DNA of 57,067 bases from Lachnospiraceae bacterium (GCA_017416505.1 JAFQCI010000119.1:1-57067); one strand, 5' to 3'. Positions 35,640 through 45,822 are shown, numbered from the stretch's first letter. A program made the numbers and translations. Notes: generated by a model not told the origin, from the letters alone.

Positions 35640-37553
35640 TTACGCCCCAATTGAATTACCGGTATAAAGCTGGTAGTATTTTCCTTTTTCTTCTAGTAAT
35701 TCTTGATGAGTGCCTCGTTCAATAATTCTTCCTTGTTCCAAAACCATAATACAATCTGAGTTTTTAACGGTAGAAAGTCTATGCGCAATTACAAAGGTAG
35801 TTCTTCCATGCATTAACTTATCCATACCTTCCTGCACGATTCGTTCTGTTCTGGTATCAATGGAGGAGGTCGCTTCGTCCAAAATTAATACCGGAGGGTC
35901 GGCGATGGCAGCCCGGGCAATGGCAAGCAATTGTCTTTGTCCCTGGCTTAAATTCGCCCCATCCCCTACCAGCATGGTATCATATCCATCTGGAAGTTTT
36001 CGAATAAAACTGTCTGCATTAGCAAGTTTTGCTGCTGCAATAACTTCTTCTTCTGTCGCATCCAGCTTTCCAAAACGAATATTTTCTTTAATGGTTCCTG
36101 TGAACAGGTGGGTATCCTGAAGAACAATACCTAAAGAACGACGAAGGTCACCCTTTTTAATCTTGTTAATATTAATACCATCATAACGGATTTTTCCATC
36201 CTGAATATCATAAAAACGATTAATCAGATTCGTAATGGTTGTTTTTCCTGCTCCCGTAGAACCTACGAAAGCGATTTTCTGACCTGGTGTCGCAAACAAT
36301 TTTACATCATGTAAAACAATCTTTTCATCATTGTAACCAAAATCAACACCATCAAATACCACATCACCTAAAAGTTCCACATAATCCACACTTCCATCCG
36401 CCTGGTGTACGTGTTTCCATGCCCATCTTCCGGTTCTCTCCTTGGTTTCTGTCAACTTTCCGTCTACTTCCTTCGCATTGACTAAAGTTACATATCCCTC
36501 ATCTACTTCCACTTCTTCATCCATAAGTTTAAAGATTCTTTCTGCTCCAGCTAAAGCCATTACTACAGCATTAAACTGTTGGGATACTTGATTGATTGGC
36601 ATACTGAAACTTTTATTTAAAGCTAAGAAACTTGCCAATCCGCCAATGGTTAAACTACTGTTTCCGGAAAGTGCTAAAAGTCCACCCACAATAGCACAAA
36701 GAAGATAACTTAAATTTCCTAATTGTCCATTTACCGGTCCCATAACATTTACGAATTTATTGGCACGGCCTGCACATTCACATAACTTATCATTTAATTC
36801 CTTAAATCTTTCTTTACTTTCTTCTTCATGACAAAATACTTTTACCACTTTTTGACCATTCATCATTTCTTCAATGTAGCCATTTACTGCTCCAAGATTC
36901 GTTTGTTGTTCCACAAAATAACGGCTGCTTTTTCCTACAATGAATTTTGCAGCAGTAAACATAATCACTACCATGATTAAAGTCACTCCTGTAAGTGGAA
37001 GGCTGAGAAAACACATGCTGACAAAAACACCAACTATGGTTACTGCACTGTTAATCATCTGTGGAATACTTTGACTAAGCATTTGTCTTAAAGTATCAAT
37101 ATCATTGGTATACACTGACATGATATCTCCATGGGCATGGGTGTCAAAATACTTAATTGGAAGCTTTTGCATATGCTCAAACAATTCGTTACGAATCTGT
37201 TTTAAGGTTCCTTGAGTAACAATAACCATAATTTTCGCATATGCGTAAGTAGATGCCGCACCTATCAGATAAAACACAGCTACTTTTCCAATTGCCTTGG
37301 CTAATGGACCAAAGTCCGGATTATCTGTTAATAAAAACGGTGTAATATAATCGTCAATCAGATTTTTAGTGAAAAGCATACCTTGTAAACTGGCAAACAC
37401 ACCTAGTAAAATTCCAATTAACACTATGACACAATGCACTTTATAATAACGAAACACATACTTCATTACCCTTATAAATAATTTCCCAGGGTTTTCAATT
37501 TTCGGTTTTGGTCCTCTTGGTCCTTTTGGACCTGGTCCCATTGGTCCTGCCAT
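35640..37553 (-). CDS. ABC exporter subunit, canonical ATPase site (heterodimer partner 2)
   Basis: 637 residues: a Gly/Pro-rich N-terminal tail (AGPMGPGPKGPRGPKPK), six membrane helices (about 60-330), then an ATPase domain with Walker A VGSTGAGKTT, signature NLSQGQRQLL, Walker B VLILDEATSSID (catalytic Glu present) and H-loop IAHRLST. ATG 37553 follows AAGGAGG and lies 1 base after the upstream exporter stop. Multidrug/lipid exporter family; substrate unknown. Confidence 0.92.
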   Translation of the reverse strand: MAGPMGPGPKGPRGPKPKIENPGKLFIRVMKYVFRYYKVHCVIVLIGILLGVFASLQGMLFTKNLIDDYITPFLLTDNPDFGPLAKAIGKVAVFYLIGAASTYAYAKIMVIVTQGTLKQIRNELFEHMQKLPIKYFDTHAHGDIMSVYTNDIDTLRQMLSQSIPQMINSAVTIVGVFVSMCFLSLPLTGVTLIMVVIMFTAAKFIVGKSSRYFVEQQTNLGAVNGYIEEMMNGQKVVKVFCHEEESKERFKELNDKLCECAGRANKFVNVMGPVNGQLGNLSYLLCAIVGGLLALSGNSSLTIGGLASFLALNKSFSMPINQVSQQFNAVVMALAGAERIFKLMDEEVEVDEGYVTLVNAKEVDGKLTETKERTGRWAWKHVHQADGSVDYVELLGDVVFDGVDFGYNDEKIVLHDVKLFATPGQKIAFVGSTGAGKTTITNLINRFYDIQDGKIRYDGININKIKKGDLRRSLGIVLQDTHLFTGTIKENIRFGKLDATEEEVIAAAKLANADSFIRKLPDGYDTMLVGDGANLSQGQRQLLAIARAAIADPPVLILDEATSSIDTRTERIVQEGMDKLMHGRTTFVIAHRLSTVKNSDCIMVLEQGRIIERGTHQELLEEKGKYYQLYTGNSIGA

Positions 37554-37554
37554 A

Positions 37555-39309
37555 TTACTTATCCTCCTTCGAGTCAAAATCTCCCGAACCTTCCGTCTGG
37601 GATTCATATACTTCACGATAAATTTCATTACTTGCAAGTAATTCTTCATGAGTGCCAAAGGCATTTACCATACCATTATCCATAACAATAATTCGATCTG
37701 CTTCCTGTATGGACGAAATACGCTGAGCAATGATAATCTTTGTAGTGTCCGGGATTTCATCCCGAAACGCTCTACGAATTTTAGCATCTGTTGCGGTATC
37801 TACAGCACTGGTGGAATCATCCAAAATCAGAATTTTCGGTTTTTTAAGCAAAGCTCTGGCAATACAAAGACGTTGCTTTTGTCCACCGGATACATTGGTA
37901 CCACCTTGCTCAATGTGGGTATTGTATCCATCCGGGAAGCGGTTGATGAACTCATCGGCACAGGCTAATGCACAAGCTCTTTGACATTCTTCATCCGTTG
38001 CATTTTTATCTCCCCAACGAAGATTTTCGTAGATTGAACCGGAAAATAATACATTGGCCTGTAATACCACCGACACCTGATTACGAAGGGATTCCATGTC
38101 ATATTCTTTTACATTTCTTCCGCCTACCAGCACTTCACCCTGATTTACATCATACAAACGACTAATAAGGTTTACCAGACTGGTTTTGGCACTACCGGTT
38201 CCACCGATAATTCCAATGGTTTCTCCTGACTTAATATTAAGGTTAATGTCCTTTAATATCGGTTCTTCTGCTCCTTCTTTATATGCAAAAGTTACATTCT
38301 TAAATTCAATGTTTCCATTCTCTACGTCATATACAGGTTCTTCAGGATTATGTAAACCACTTTCCTCTTCCAAAACTTCTGCAATACGGTTGATACTTGC
38401 AGTACTCATGGATATCATAACAAAAATCATGGAAACCATCATAAGATTCATCAATATATTCATGCAATAAGTCAAAAGACTCATTAATTCACCTGTAGAA
38501 AGTGAATCTGATACAATCATTTTCGCCCCAATCCAGCTAATCAGAATAATACAGGTATATGCTGTAAGCTGCATAATTGGCTGATTCAAAATAACATTGT
38601 TTTCTGCTTTTACGAAAATCTTATAAATATTTTCACTGGCTTTATGAAATTTACTGGTTTCTTCTTCTTCTCTTACATAAGCCTTTACTACACGAATGGC
38701 TGATACATTTTCCTGTACCGATGCATTCAAGGCATCATACTTTGGAAACGCCTCGGAGAAGGTACGCATTGCCTTTTTTATGATAAATCCAATAATAAAT
38801 GCCAGAATAATTAAGGCGATTAAATAAATAGAAGCTAATTTTCCATTTATCATAAATGCCATGATTAAGGCACAAATCATACTGGCTGGCGCTCTCATTG
38901 CCATACGTAAAATCATCTGATACGCATTTTGTACATTAGTTACATCTGTGGTAAGTCTTGTTACCAGACCTGCGGTGCTGAATTTATCAATGTTGGAAAA
39001 TGAAAAAGTCTGAATATTACGAAACATACTTTCTCTTAGATTCTTTGCAAGACCTGTAGATGCCTTTGCTCCATACACTCCGCCTAGGACACCACCTAAA
39101 AATCCAATGATTACCGCCACAAGCATAATAGCACCTATCTTTACAATGTGATTCATATCACCGGCATTCACACCTTTATCAACGATGGATGCCATAAGAA
39201 AAGGAATCATAGTTTCACTGACAACTTCTATCAGCATCCATATTGGTGTGGCAATAGAAGAAGCCTTATATTCCTTTACTTCTTTTAAAATTCTTTTTAC
39301 CTGATGCAT
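37555..39309 (-). CDS. ABC exporter subunit, degenerate ATPase site (heterodimer partner 1)
   Basis: 584 residues, six membrane helices then an ATPase domain: Walker A GGTGSAKTS, signature NVSGGQKQRL, Walker B ILILDDSTSAVD with Asp in place of the catalytic Glu, H-loop replaced by IAQRISS (Gln for His). This is the usual degenerate half of heterodimeric exporters such as BmrC/D or TM287/288. ATG 39309 has GGAGG upstream. A MarR regulator gene precedes it in the same operon. Confidence 0.92.
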   Translation of the reverse strand: MHQVKRILKEVKEYKASSIATPIWMLIEVVSETMIPFLMASIVDKGVNAGDMNHIVKIGAIMLVAVIIGFLGGVLGGVYGAKASTGLAKNLRESMFRNIQTFSFSNIDKFSTAGLVTRLTTDVTNVQNAYQMILRMAMRAPASMICALIMAFMINGKLASIYLIALIILAFIIGFIIKKAMRTFSEAFPKYDALNASVQENVSAIRVVKAYVREEEETSKFHKASENIYKIFVKAENNVILNQPIMQLTAYTCIILISWIGAKMIVSDSLSTGELMSLLTYCMNILMNLMMVSMIFVMISMSTASINRIAEVLEEESGLHNPEEPVYDVENGNIEFKNVTFAYKEGAEEPILKDINLNIKSGETIGIIGGTGSAKTSLVNLISRLYDVNQGEVLVGGRNVKEYDMESLRNQVSVVLQANVLFSGSIYENLRWGDKNATDEECQRACALACADEFINRFPDGYNTHIEQGGTNVSGGQKQRLCIARALLKKPKILILDDSTSAVDTATDAKIRRAFRDEIPDTTKIIIAQRISSIQEADRIIVMDNGMVNAFGTHEELLASNEIYREVYESQTEGSGDFDSKEDK

Positions 39310-39367
39310 TTTTACCTCCATTCTGGGAACTATTTTCTTAATTTCTGTAACTCATACTATGTTTTGT

Positions 39368-39805
39368 TTAATTTAAATTTTCCCTTATTTTTTTAAGAAT
39401 CTGATACAGGGTTTCCATCTCTTCTTCCGTAATCCCCTCTATCACCTTCAAATTAGCTTCATGAATCGCATCACCAATGGATTTATGTGCCTCTTCCCCT
39501 TTGGGCATTAAAATAACCCGTTTTAGGCGGGCATCATTTTCTACAGAAGTCCGGCTGATATACCCCTTTTTCTCCATTATTTTAATAATGGCGGTAACAG
39601 TGGAACGTCCAATGTGAAAATGTTTTTCGATATCTTTTTGATATACTTCTTTCTCTCTGTTATCATAAAGATATTTTAAAATCCATCCATTGGTTACTGT
39701 GGTTTCATCCAGTCCCACTTTTCTCAGCTTTCCGTCTACTTGCCGCTTAATCGCACAGTCCAGACGATGCAACTCATATCCAACCCATAATTCTTTTTCC
39801 GTAAT
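39368..39805 (-). CDS. MarR-family transcriptional regulator
   Basis: 134-145 residues, winged helix: VYQKDIEKHFHIGRSTVTAIIKIMEKKGYI (recognition helix region) and the wing RTSVENDARLKRVILMPKG. No ATG starts it. The conserved-looking N-terminus TEKELWVGYELHRLDCAIK extends upstream of the TTG at 39772 to an ATT codon at 39803-39805, preceded by GAGG at 5 bases, so an unusual ATT start is plausible. It probably represses the downstream ABC exporter. Confidence 0.85.
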   Translation of the reverse strand: MTEKELWVGYELHRLDCAIKRQVDGKLRKVGLDETTVTNGWILKYLYDNREKEVYQKDIEKHFHIGRSTVTAIIKIMEKKGYISRTSVENDARLKRVILMPKGEEAHKSIGDAIHEANLKVIEGITEEEMETLYQILKKIRENLN

Positions 39806-39871
39806 TCACACCTCTTTTCTAACTCTGCTATTTTGTTCATAAATCGTTCACAATTAGTTCATGGCTGAATT

Positions 39872-39926
39872 GTTCAAAAGTGAACTATTTCATCAGTTAT
39901 TATAACATTTGAAAAATGAATGTCAA
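39872..39926 (-). promoter_or_regulatory. Promoter and candidate MarR operator
   Basis: TTGACA (39921-39926), 16-base spacer, TATAAT (39899-39904). A GTTCA-n4-TGAAC palindrome at 39872-39885 overlaps the expected transcript start, and more GTTCA half-sites follow at about 39829-39862: a good layout for autorepression. Confidence 0.65.
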
Positions 39927-39929
39927 GAA

Positions 39930-39982
39930 AAAAAACATAGCATTCATCTCTCTTCTTTAAAATAATAGATAAATGCTATGTC
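39930..39982 (-). terminator. Terminator of the two-component/ABC operon
   Basis: ACATAGCATTTATCT pairs with AGATGAATGCTATGT (one mismatch) around a 17-base loop, followed by eight Ts on the minus strand. Confidence 0.85.
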
Positions 39983-40046
39983 TTCAATCATAACTCAGTA
40001 AATGGTCACTTCACCTTGTGAGTGGTTGTTATTGTTAATTACTTGC

Positions 40047-42392
40047 TTATTCCGTCACCAATTCCCTTACTTCTACTTTTTTCGTTTTTCCAGATACCAA
40101 AAATGCAAAGACGAAAAAGCAGATTCCAATCAATGCTACCGGATAAATTAAGGTTGACGGAGTATATTTCGCTACAAAATTAGTAAGTCCCAAACTTCTT
40201 AGTAAGCCACCTAATAACTTTCCGGAAAATAACAGACTAAGAACTGCTCCTATTCCGGAACCCAGCATGGATACAATGAAAAAGCGAATCGCAAACTGAA
40301 GTCTGAGTCGATTGGAGGTAAAACCGATTGCCTTATATATTCCAATATCTGTCCGTTCCTGAATAAAGGCCTTCGAGCAGACCATAAGTACCACCACCAA
40401 GGCAAAGACGATAGAAATGCTGTAAATTAATACTTTCATAGCATCAATTATCATTTGAAAGCTATCATCCATATTAGAGCCGTTATATGCTTTCGCTACA
40501 AGAATCTCTCCAAACTCATCATTCAGTGCCGTAGCAACCTCATCTCGTTTTTCCGGTTCTTTCAGGCTATATCCTGCATAATACATCTCATCCATTCCTA
40601 TTTTCATTGCACCTTCAGAAGAAATGGAAAAACATTTCCCGGTATCATTAGTGGTCTGAAAGATACCTGCAATGATATACTCCGATTTTTCATCATGATA
40701 ACCTATGGTTACCTCATCTCCTATTTTTAACTGGTATTCCTCGGCAAGAATTTCGGTAATTACAATCTCATTATCATAAAGAGGAGCTCTCCCCTTAAAA
40801 ACTATCAAAACCTCCGGATTTCCCAGAACCATCCCTGCCATTTTATCTCCTTCAAAAGTAAAATACCGATTTGCTGTATAATACTTTTTTTCTATGGAAG
40901 TGATTTCTTCGATTGTTTGTTCTACTACTAATGCCTGCTCCTTCTCCATTTTATCATAAAACTCTACATCCAATTCTGTATAAAACATTCCCATAGCTTC
41001 TAATGTGGACTTTGAAGTAAGCAGATTTCCTAAAATATTTATGGTCATCATGAAAAACACAAGGATAGAAACTACAGCTATCGTAGCTGCATATCTTCGT
41101 TTGCAAGAGGTAAACTGGCGTAATGCCAGACTTGCAGAAAGTCCCTTTTTATAAATCGGCACATTTACCCTACTGTCAAAATAAATCTCCTCTCTGCCAC
41201 CAGAAATGGCACGAATCGGAGAAATTCTACCAATCTTAGCTGTTGCCAGATAAATGAAACATCCCGAAAGCAACATAATTCCAAACATAATAGCAAAAAT
41301 TTTTCCAAAGGAAATCGAATGATTTGAAATTACTCCCGTAATAGGGAAAAATAAATTTCCTAATGCCTGAATCACAGGAACTGCCACTACCATTCCTAAC
41401 ACAATCCCAGTTAACTGAGCCAGAAAATACTGCAAAAAGAAAACCATTCTGATTCTTTCTTTTCCAAATCCCTGGGATTTTAAAATTCCCAGATTGAGAT
41501 ACTCCATCTCAATACTGGTAGATATGTTATGCACGATAACAATCAGAACAATTACTACCAGCAAAATTAAAAATACTACGAGAGCAGATACAATTATTTC
41601 CGGCATAAGATTCGTATAATAAATGGACTCATCCTTAGTCAGAGACATAATAGCATAATCTAAAATTCCCGTATCCTTATTTAACTCACGACAAAATTCA
41701 GAGTTCTCAAGGTTGCACTCATCGGTTTTGTGAATCACAAGAATATGCACATTGCAAGAATTTTCTTCTGTTTCTTGTGCCTTTGCTTCCCGGTATATCT
41801 TCTCAAAATCCTCATCACTGATATAAAGCTGCTTCATTCCTATTACTGCCGAACCGGTATAAGGCTCTAATACAATTCCCTTCACCGTAAATTCGTAGTT
41901 ACCTCCTATGGTTTGCGCCTTTAGTGTATCTCCAACCTCACCACCGACCATAGAAAGAAGTCCCTCAGAAACATAGATTTCTCCAGGATTAAGAGATGGT
42001 GTGCTTTCCTCATAACCACTAAAATCCTCATTAAATAGTTTTACATTATCATGTAGTTTTAATAAATTCCAACTACTACTAGTTTCCTTTCCCCCAATTG
42101 ACCCACCTTCCGTAAATACTGCCGGAAAATCATCTACACGTTCTACCATAGGATGACTAAGCAAAGCATCCTCTCGCTCTTTTGTATATCCGCTATCCCT
42201 TATTAACACCTGTACGTCTCCGGTATTCGCAACTTCATGTGCCTGTTCAATACTTTTCAAACTATTGTCTATGATACTTAAAATTGTCGTTAATGACATG
42301 GCAATCATCATCATCAATATCATAATGCTGAAAAAAGCGCCTTTTTTATGACGGATATTGGCTTTCAATAATGTTAAAATTTCCATCTCCAT
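40047..42392 (-). CDS. FtsX/MacB-type ABC transporter permease
   Basis: 781 residues: a first membrane helix near residues 17-40, a large extracellular domain, three helices (about 265-390), a second extracellular domain after a helix near 440, and three C-terminal helices, with two FtsX domains. The end of the first domain carries LGILKSQGFGKERI, and the last carries IGIYKAIGFTSNRLRL, typical FtsX motifs. It forms a transporter with the ATPase 7 bases upstream, under the control of the adjacent two-component system; antimicrobial-peptide sensing or resistance is the usual role. Confidence 0.9.
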   Translation of the reverse strand: MEMEILTLLKANIRHKKGAFFSIMILMMMIAMSLTTILSIIDNSLKSIEQAHEVANTGDVQVLIRDSGYTKEREDALLSHPMVERVDDFPAVFTEGGSIGGKETSSSWNLLKLHDNVKLFNEDFSGYEESTPSLNPGEIYVSEGLLSMVGGEVGDTLKAQTIGGNYEFTVKGIVLEPYTGSAVIGMKQLYISDEDFEKIYREAKAQETEENSCNVHILVIHKTDECNLENSEFCRELNKDTGILDYAIMSLTKDESIYYTNLMPEIIVSALVVFLILLVVIVLIVIVHNISTSIEMEYLNLGILKSQGFGKERIRMVFFLQYFLAQLTGIVLGMVVAVPVIQALGNLFFPITGVISNHSISFGKIFAIMFGIMLLSGCFIYLATAKIGRISPIRAISGGREEIYFDSRVNVPIYKKGLSASLALRQFTSCKRRYAATIAVVSILVFFMMTINILGNLLTSKSTLEAMGMFYTELDVEFYDKMEKEQALVVEQTIEEITSIEKKYYTANRYFTFEGDKMAGMVLGNPEVLIVFKGRAPLYDNEIVITEILAEEYQLKIGDEVTIGYHDEKSEYIIAGIFQTTNDTGKCFSISSEGAMKIGMDEMYYAGYSLKEPEKRDEVATALNDEFGEILVAKAYNGSNMDDSFQMIIDAMKVLIYSISIVFALVVVLMVCSKAFIQERTDIGIYKAIGFTSNRLRLQFAIRFFIVSMLGSGIGAVLSLLFSGKLLGGLLRSLGLTNFVAKYTPSTLIYPVALIGICFFVFAFLVSGKTKKVEVRELVTE

Positions 42393-42399
42393 GCACCTC

Positions 42400-43161
42400 C
42401 TACCAGTTTAAGGAGTTCAGCCATGCATTGACCTGTGCTTCCCTGCTTTTTTCTTCTTCCTGATTATAAGGTGGCAATGTCAGTTCCCCTACGATATTTC
42501 CATCTTCAAGATAAAGAATTCTGCTTGCCCTAAGTGCCGCCTTCATATCATGGGTTACCATTAAAATACTTTGCCCTTCCTGGTTTAATCTGGTTAAAAG
42601 ATTCAATACTTCTTTCGTATTTTTCCGGTTCAATGCCCCGGTTGGCTCGTCGGCAAACAATACTTTCGGCAGGTGAACTACCGCTCTTGCAATGGCACAT
42701 CTTTGCTGTTCGCCACCAGATACCTGGGATGGAAGATGGGATTTTATATGAGAAATTCCCATTTCATCCATCAGTCCCTCTACACGCTCCTTCACCTGTT
42801 TAGAAGACACTTCTTTATTTAAATAACCGGAAACTGCGATATTTTCAAACAGGGAAAGATTGCTCACAAGATGCATCTGCTGAAAAATAAATCCAAAATC
42901 CGTATGTCTAAGTTTAGAAAGTTGTTTCTCATTCATAGTAACCAAGTCGTTTCCCTTATAGGTTACCGTTCCCGCAGTTGCCCTATCCATGCCGCTCAGC
43001 GCATAAAGCATAGTGGATTTTCCAGAACCAGAAGCCCCCATAATTACAGTAAAATCCCCCTCATATAAGTCAAAATCAACATGGGACAAAATGTGAATCT
43101 GCCCACCATTATGTGCAAAACTTTTGCAAAGCCCTTTTGCAGATAAAATCGTCTGTTTCAT
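42400..43161 (-). CDS. ABC transporter ATP-binding protein (MacB/LolD type)
   Basis: 253 residues: Walker A GASGSGKST (about 41-49), Q-loop FIFQQMHLV, signature VSGGEQQRCAIARAVV, Walker B VLFADEPTGALN, H-loop VTHDM. Pairs with the FtsX-type permease that follows. Confidence 0.93.
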   Translation of the reverse strand: MKQTILSAKGLCKSFAHNGGQIHILSHVDFDLYEGDFTVIMGASGSGKSTMLYALSGMDRATAGTVTYKGNDLVTMNEKQLSKLRHTDFGFIFQQMHLVSNLSLFENIAVSGYLNKEVSSKQVKERVEGLMDEMGISHIKSHLPSQVSGGEQQRCAIARAVVHLPKVLFADEPTGALNRKNTKEVLNLLTRLNQEGQSILMVTHDMKAALRASRILYLEDGNIVGELTLPPYNQEEEKSREAQVNAWLNSLNW

Positions 43162-43212
43162 AATATATTTCCCTTTCTTTTTTATGATGGCTTCATTTTA
43201 TCGAAAAAGATA

Positions 43213-44367
43213 TTAAGAAATCCTTAAGGCATTTTTAATTTGTAAAAAACATATGATTACTTCCAGTCCATTTTCATGATTATGAAGCAATACCTTTCCT
43301 CCCATTTTTTCTGTAAGATACTTTACAATATAAAGTCCCAAACCGGAACCCTGTTCTTTTTCACAGTTTTTCCCTCTATAAAATTTGTCGAAAATAAAAG
43401 GCATATCCTCATCCGGAATTCCTTTTCCAAAATCCCGAAAATGTATGGAAACATTATCCTCCGATTTTTCCAAGGATATGATAATTTCTGATTTTGCATA
43501 CTTTCTTGCATTATTAATAATATTTTCCGCAACCTGCAGCAACCTGTTTTTATCTGCCAAAATCCATGTTTTATCCTCCGGTTCCATAAAATGAATATCC
43601 CCTTGCTCAGCGGAAATTTCTTCTATCAGGCTCTTTAAAAAGCCACTAAGTTCAAGCTCTTCCGGATTGATTTTCAGCTTGTCCAAATCAGAAAGAGAAT
43701 GCAAAAATAAATCCTCTGTCAATCTAGATACTTCATCGCATTTTTTCATAATGACAGAAAGATATTTTTCTCGACGTAAAGGCGTGGTATCCATGTTTGC
43801 CTCCAATCCTTCCGCATAGGCACGAATGGATGCGATAGGGGTTTTAATGTCATGGGAAAGGGTTGCAATTACTGTTTTATTGTTTTCAATTGCTTCCCGC
43901 TCACAGGAACGTGCTTTGGTAATTTCTTTCCTCATGCTGTCAAAGGCCCAGGTAAACTTGCCAAAATAATTAGAACGCTCATAATCCAAGGGAATATCAA
44001 AGTTTCCTATGGATATTTCTTCCGCAAAAGATTTCAGTGTTTCAAAAGGCCGAAGAATGGCAAAATATATGTAAGTAAAAACCATCAAAAGAAAACAAAG
44101 ACAAATTCCACCTAATAAAAACAGGCGGTCTGTATTCCTTTTTTGAACACTCACGCCTCTTAAATCTTCTTTTAATTCCTGGGCTTTTTCTAATGCCAGT
44201 TCCGTTTCTCCTGACTCTATCAGTTTTTGAACCTCATTGGCTGCAATCACCTGTTCTGCCTGAATATCCTCTTCTTTCACTGATTGGTCCGAAAAATAAA
44301 AACAGGTGATTATGCCTAAGATAAGAAGTGCAAAAAGAACTGTGATTCCGATTAGTCTTTTTTTCAT
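43213..44367 (-). CDS. Sensor histidine kinase
   Basis: 384 residues: N-terminal helix (about 7-27), short extracellular loop of about 55 residues, second helix (about 84-106), HAMP, HisKA with LSHDIKTPIASI, HATPase with NNARKYA, DFGKGIPDEDM and GSGLGLYIV. Its ATG overlaps the regulator's stop (44364-44367). Partner of the adjacent OmpR-type regulator; probably senses cell-envelope stress or peptide antibiotics. Confidence 0.92.
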   Translation of the reverse strand: MKKRLIGITVLFALLILGIITCFYFSDQSVKEEDIQAEQVIAANEVQKLIESGETELALEKAQELKEDLRGVSVQKRNTDRLFLLGGICLCFLLMVFTYIYFAILRPFETLKSFAEEISIGNFDIPLDYERSNYFGKFTWAFDSMRKEITKARSCEREAIENNKTVIATLSHDIKTPIASIRAYAEGLEANMDTTPLRREKYLSVIMKKCDEVSRLTEDLFLHSLSDLDKLKINPEELELSGFLKSLIEEISAEQGDIHFMEPEDKTWILADKNRLLQVAENIINNARKYAKSEIIISLEKSEDNVSIHFRDFGKGIPDEDMPFIFDKFYRGKNCEKEQGSGLGLYIVKYLTEKMGGKVLLHNHENGLEVIICFLQIKNALRIS

Positions 44368-45050
44368 TCCGGCACCTCCAACATATATCCTACTTTAAAT
44401 ACCGTTTTAATATAGTCCGGTTTAGCAGGATTTTCCTCCAGTTTCTCCCTAAGCCAACGGATATGTACCGTCAAAGTAGAAGGCTCTACCATAGAAAATG
44501 CCCCCCATACCTCGGAAAGTAATTCCTCTTTAGGAATGGCTGTATTTTTATGCTCACATAAATAAGCAAGTAAATCAAATTCCCTTAAAGAAAGAGATAC
44601 CACTTCCCCCTTTTTCGTAACCGTTCTTGCAGTAACATTTACAGTAATGTCTCCAAAGCTAAGGATTTGCTCTTCTTTTGAAAATCCATAAGTACGCCGT
44701 ATCAATGCATTCACCCTGGAAAGCAATTCCTTCATGGAATAAGGCTTGGGGAGATAATCATCCCCTCCGATATCAAAGCCTGTAATACGGTCTGTTTCAC
44801 TGGTTCTTGCACTGGCAAAAATAACGGGAACTGTGGATACCCTCCTCAGTTCCTTGCATAGCTCAAATCCCGTCGTATCCGGAAGATTAATATCCAGTAA
44901 AATTAAATGATAGGTATTGTCTGCCAGATATCCGAAAGCCTCATCACTGTCCTTCGCCCATGTTACATTATAACCATAACTCTCCAACATATCAGAAATA
45001 ATAAATGAAAGGTCTTCATCATCATCAATGATTAATATCTGTTTCTCCAT
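44364..45050 (-). CDS. OmpR-family response regulator
   Basis: 228 residues: receiver with IDDDED, Asp in LLDINLPDTTG and Lys in LPKPYS; C-terminal winged helix with SLREFDLLAYLCEHKNTAIPKEELLSEVWG and VDVHIRWLR-like VHIRWLREKL. First gene of the regulator-kinase-ATPase-permease operon. Confidence 0.93.
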   Translation of the reverse strand: MEKQILIIDDDEDLSFIISDMLESYGYNVTWAKDSDEAFGYLADNTYHLILLDINLPDTTGFELCKELRRVSTVPVIFASARTSETDRITGFDIGGDDYLPKPYSMKELLSRVNALIRRTYGFSKEEQILSFGDITVNVTARTVTKKGEVVSLSLREFDLLAYLCEHKNTAIPKEELLSEVWGAFSMVEPSTLTVHIRWLREKLEENPAKPDYIKTVFKVGYMLEVPE

Positions 45051-45078
45051 AACTAAAATCCTTTCGTTTTTCGTAAGC

Positions 45079-45113
45079 AGAAACCCACTACCTTTAGGTG
45101 GTGGGTTTTCTGG
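45079..45113 (-). terminator. mntP terminator hairpin
   Basis: AAACCCACCACCT pairs with AGGTAGTGGGTTT (one internal mismatch). It lies between mntP and the response regulator gene, on the minus strand after mntP. Confidence 0.6.
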
Positions 45114-45178
45114 CTGATTTATTATAAAATATTTTAGTTTCTCAATTTCCTAAGTTTAAATTCTCTACGACATCCCGG

Positions 45179-45763
45179 TTAAAAAATGCCTTTTATGAAA
45201 ATTTCTAATCCAATGAAAATTAAAATAACTCCACCAAAAATCGTAGCTTTGTTTGAAAATTTTGTACCGAATCGTTTTCCGATGGCAATTCCTGCAAGAC
45301 AAATCACAAATGTCACCATAGCGATTATCAATGCACTCACCAACGCCATTGGTAAATCATATTCCGAATTGGTAACTCCTACGGACAAAGCATCGATGGA
45401 GGTTGCAATTCCCTGAACCATTAATGCCACAAATCCCAAAGCCAGACTTTCTTCTTCCTCTTCTTTATTTCGAATTCCATCCATTAACATTTTGCCACCA
45501 ATAAAACAAAGTAAAATCAGCGCAATCCAAGGCACAAACTTTTCAAATGCTTCAAAATACTGTACTACAGTATGCACACATACCCATCCAATCATAGGCA
45601 TTAATGCCTGAAATCCGGCAAATACACCTGCCATCCCTGCCATTTTTGACTTTTTCATCTTGGGATCCTGTAACCCGTTTGCCAGTGATACAGAAAAAGC
45701 GTCCATAGCCAATCCTACACCTAATAAAATGCTGTTGATAAAAAAAACAAAGCTCCAATTCAT
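45179..45763 (-). CDS. mntP: Manganese efflux pump MntP
   Basis: 194 residues, six membrane helices in two repeats, each with the conserved acidic signature: GLAMDAFSVSLANG (about 17-30) and GIATSIDALSVGVTN (about 115-130). A charged loop RNKEEEEES separates the halves. It exports Mn2+. GGAGG precedes the ATG. The gene is led by a yybP-ykoY riboswitch, the expected regulator of mntP in many bacteria. Confidence 0.94.
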   Translation of the reverse strand: MNWSFVFFINSILLGVGLAMDAFSVSLANGLQDPKMKKSKMAGMAGVFAGFQALMPMIGWVCVHTVVQYFEAFEKFVPWIALILLCFIGGKMLMDGIRNKEEEEESLALGFVALMVQGIATSIDALSVGVTNSEYDLPMALVSALIIAMVTFVICLAGIAIGKRFGTKFSNKATIFGGVILIFIGLEIFIKGIF

Positions 45764-45822
45764 CGGTATCTTCCTCCATGGTAATAAAATAAATATAACT
45801 GATATTTTCTGGCATTTAAAAA

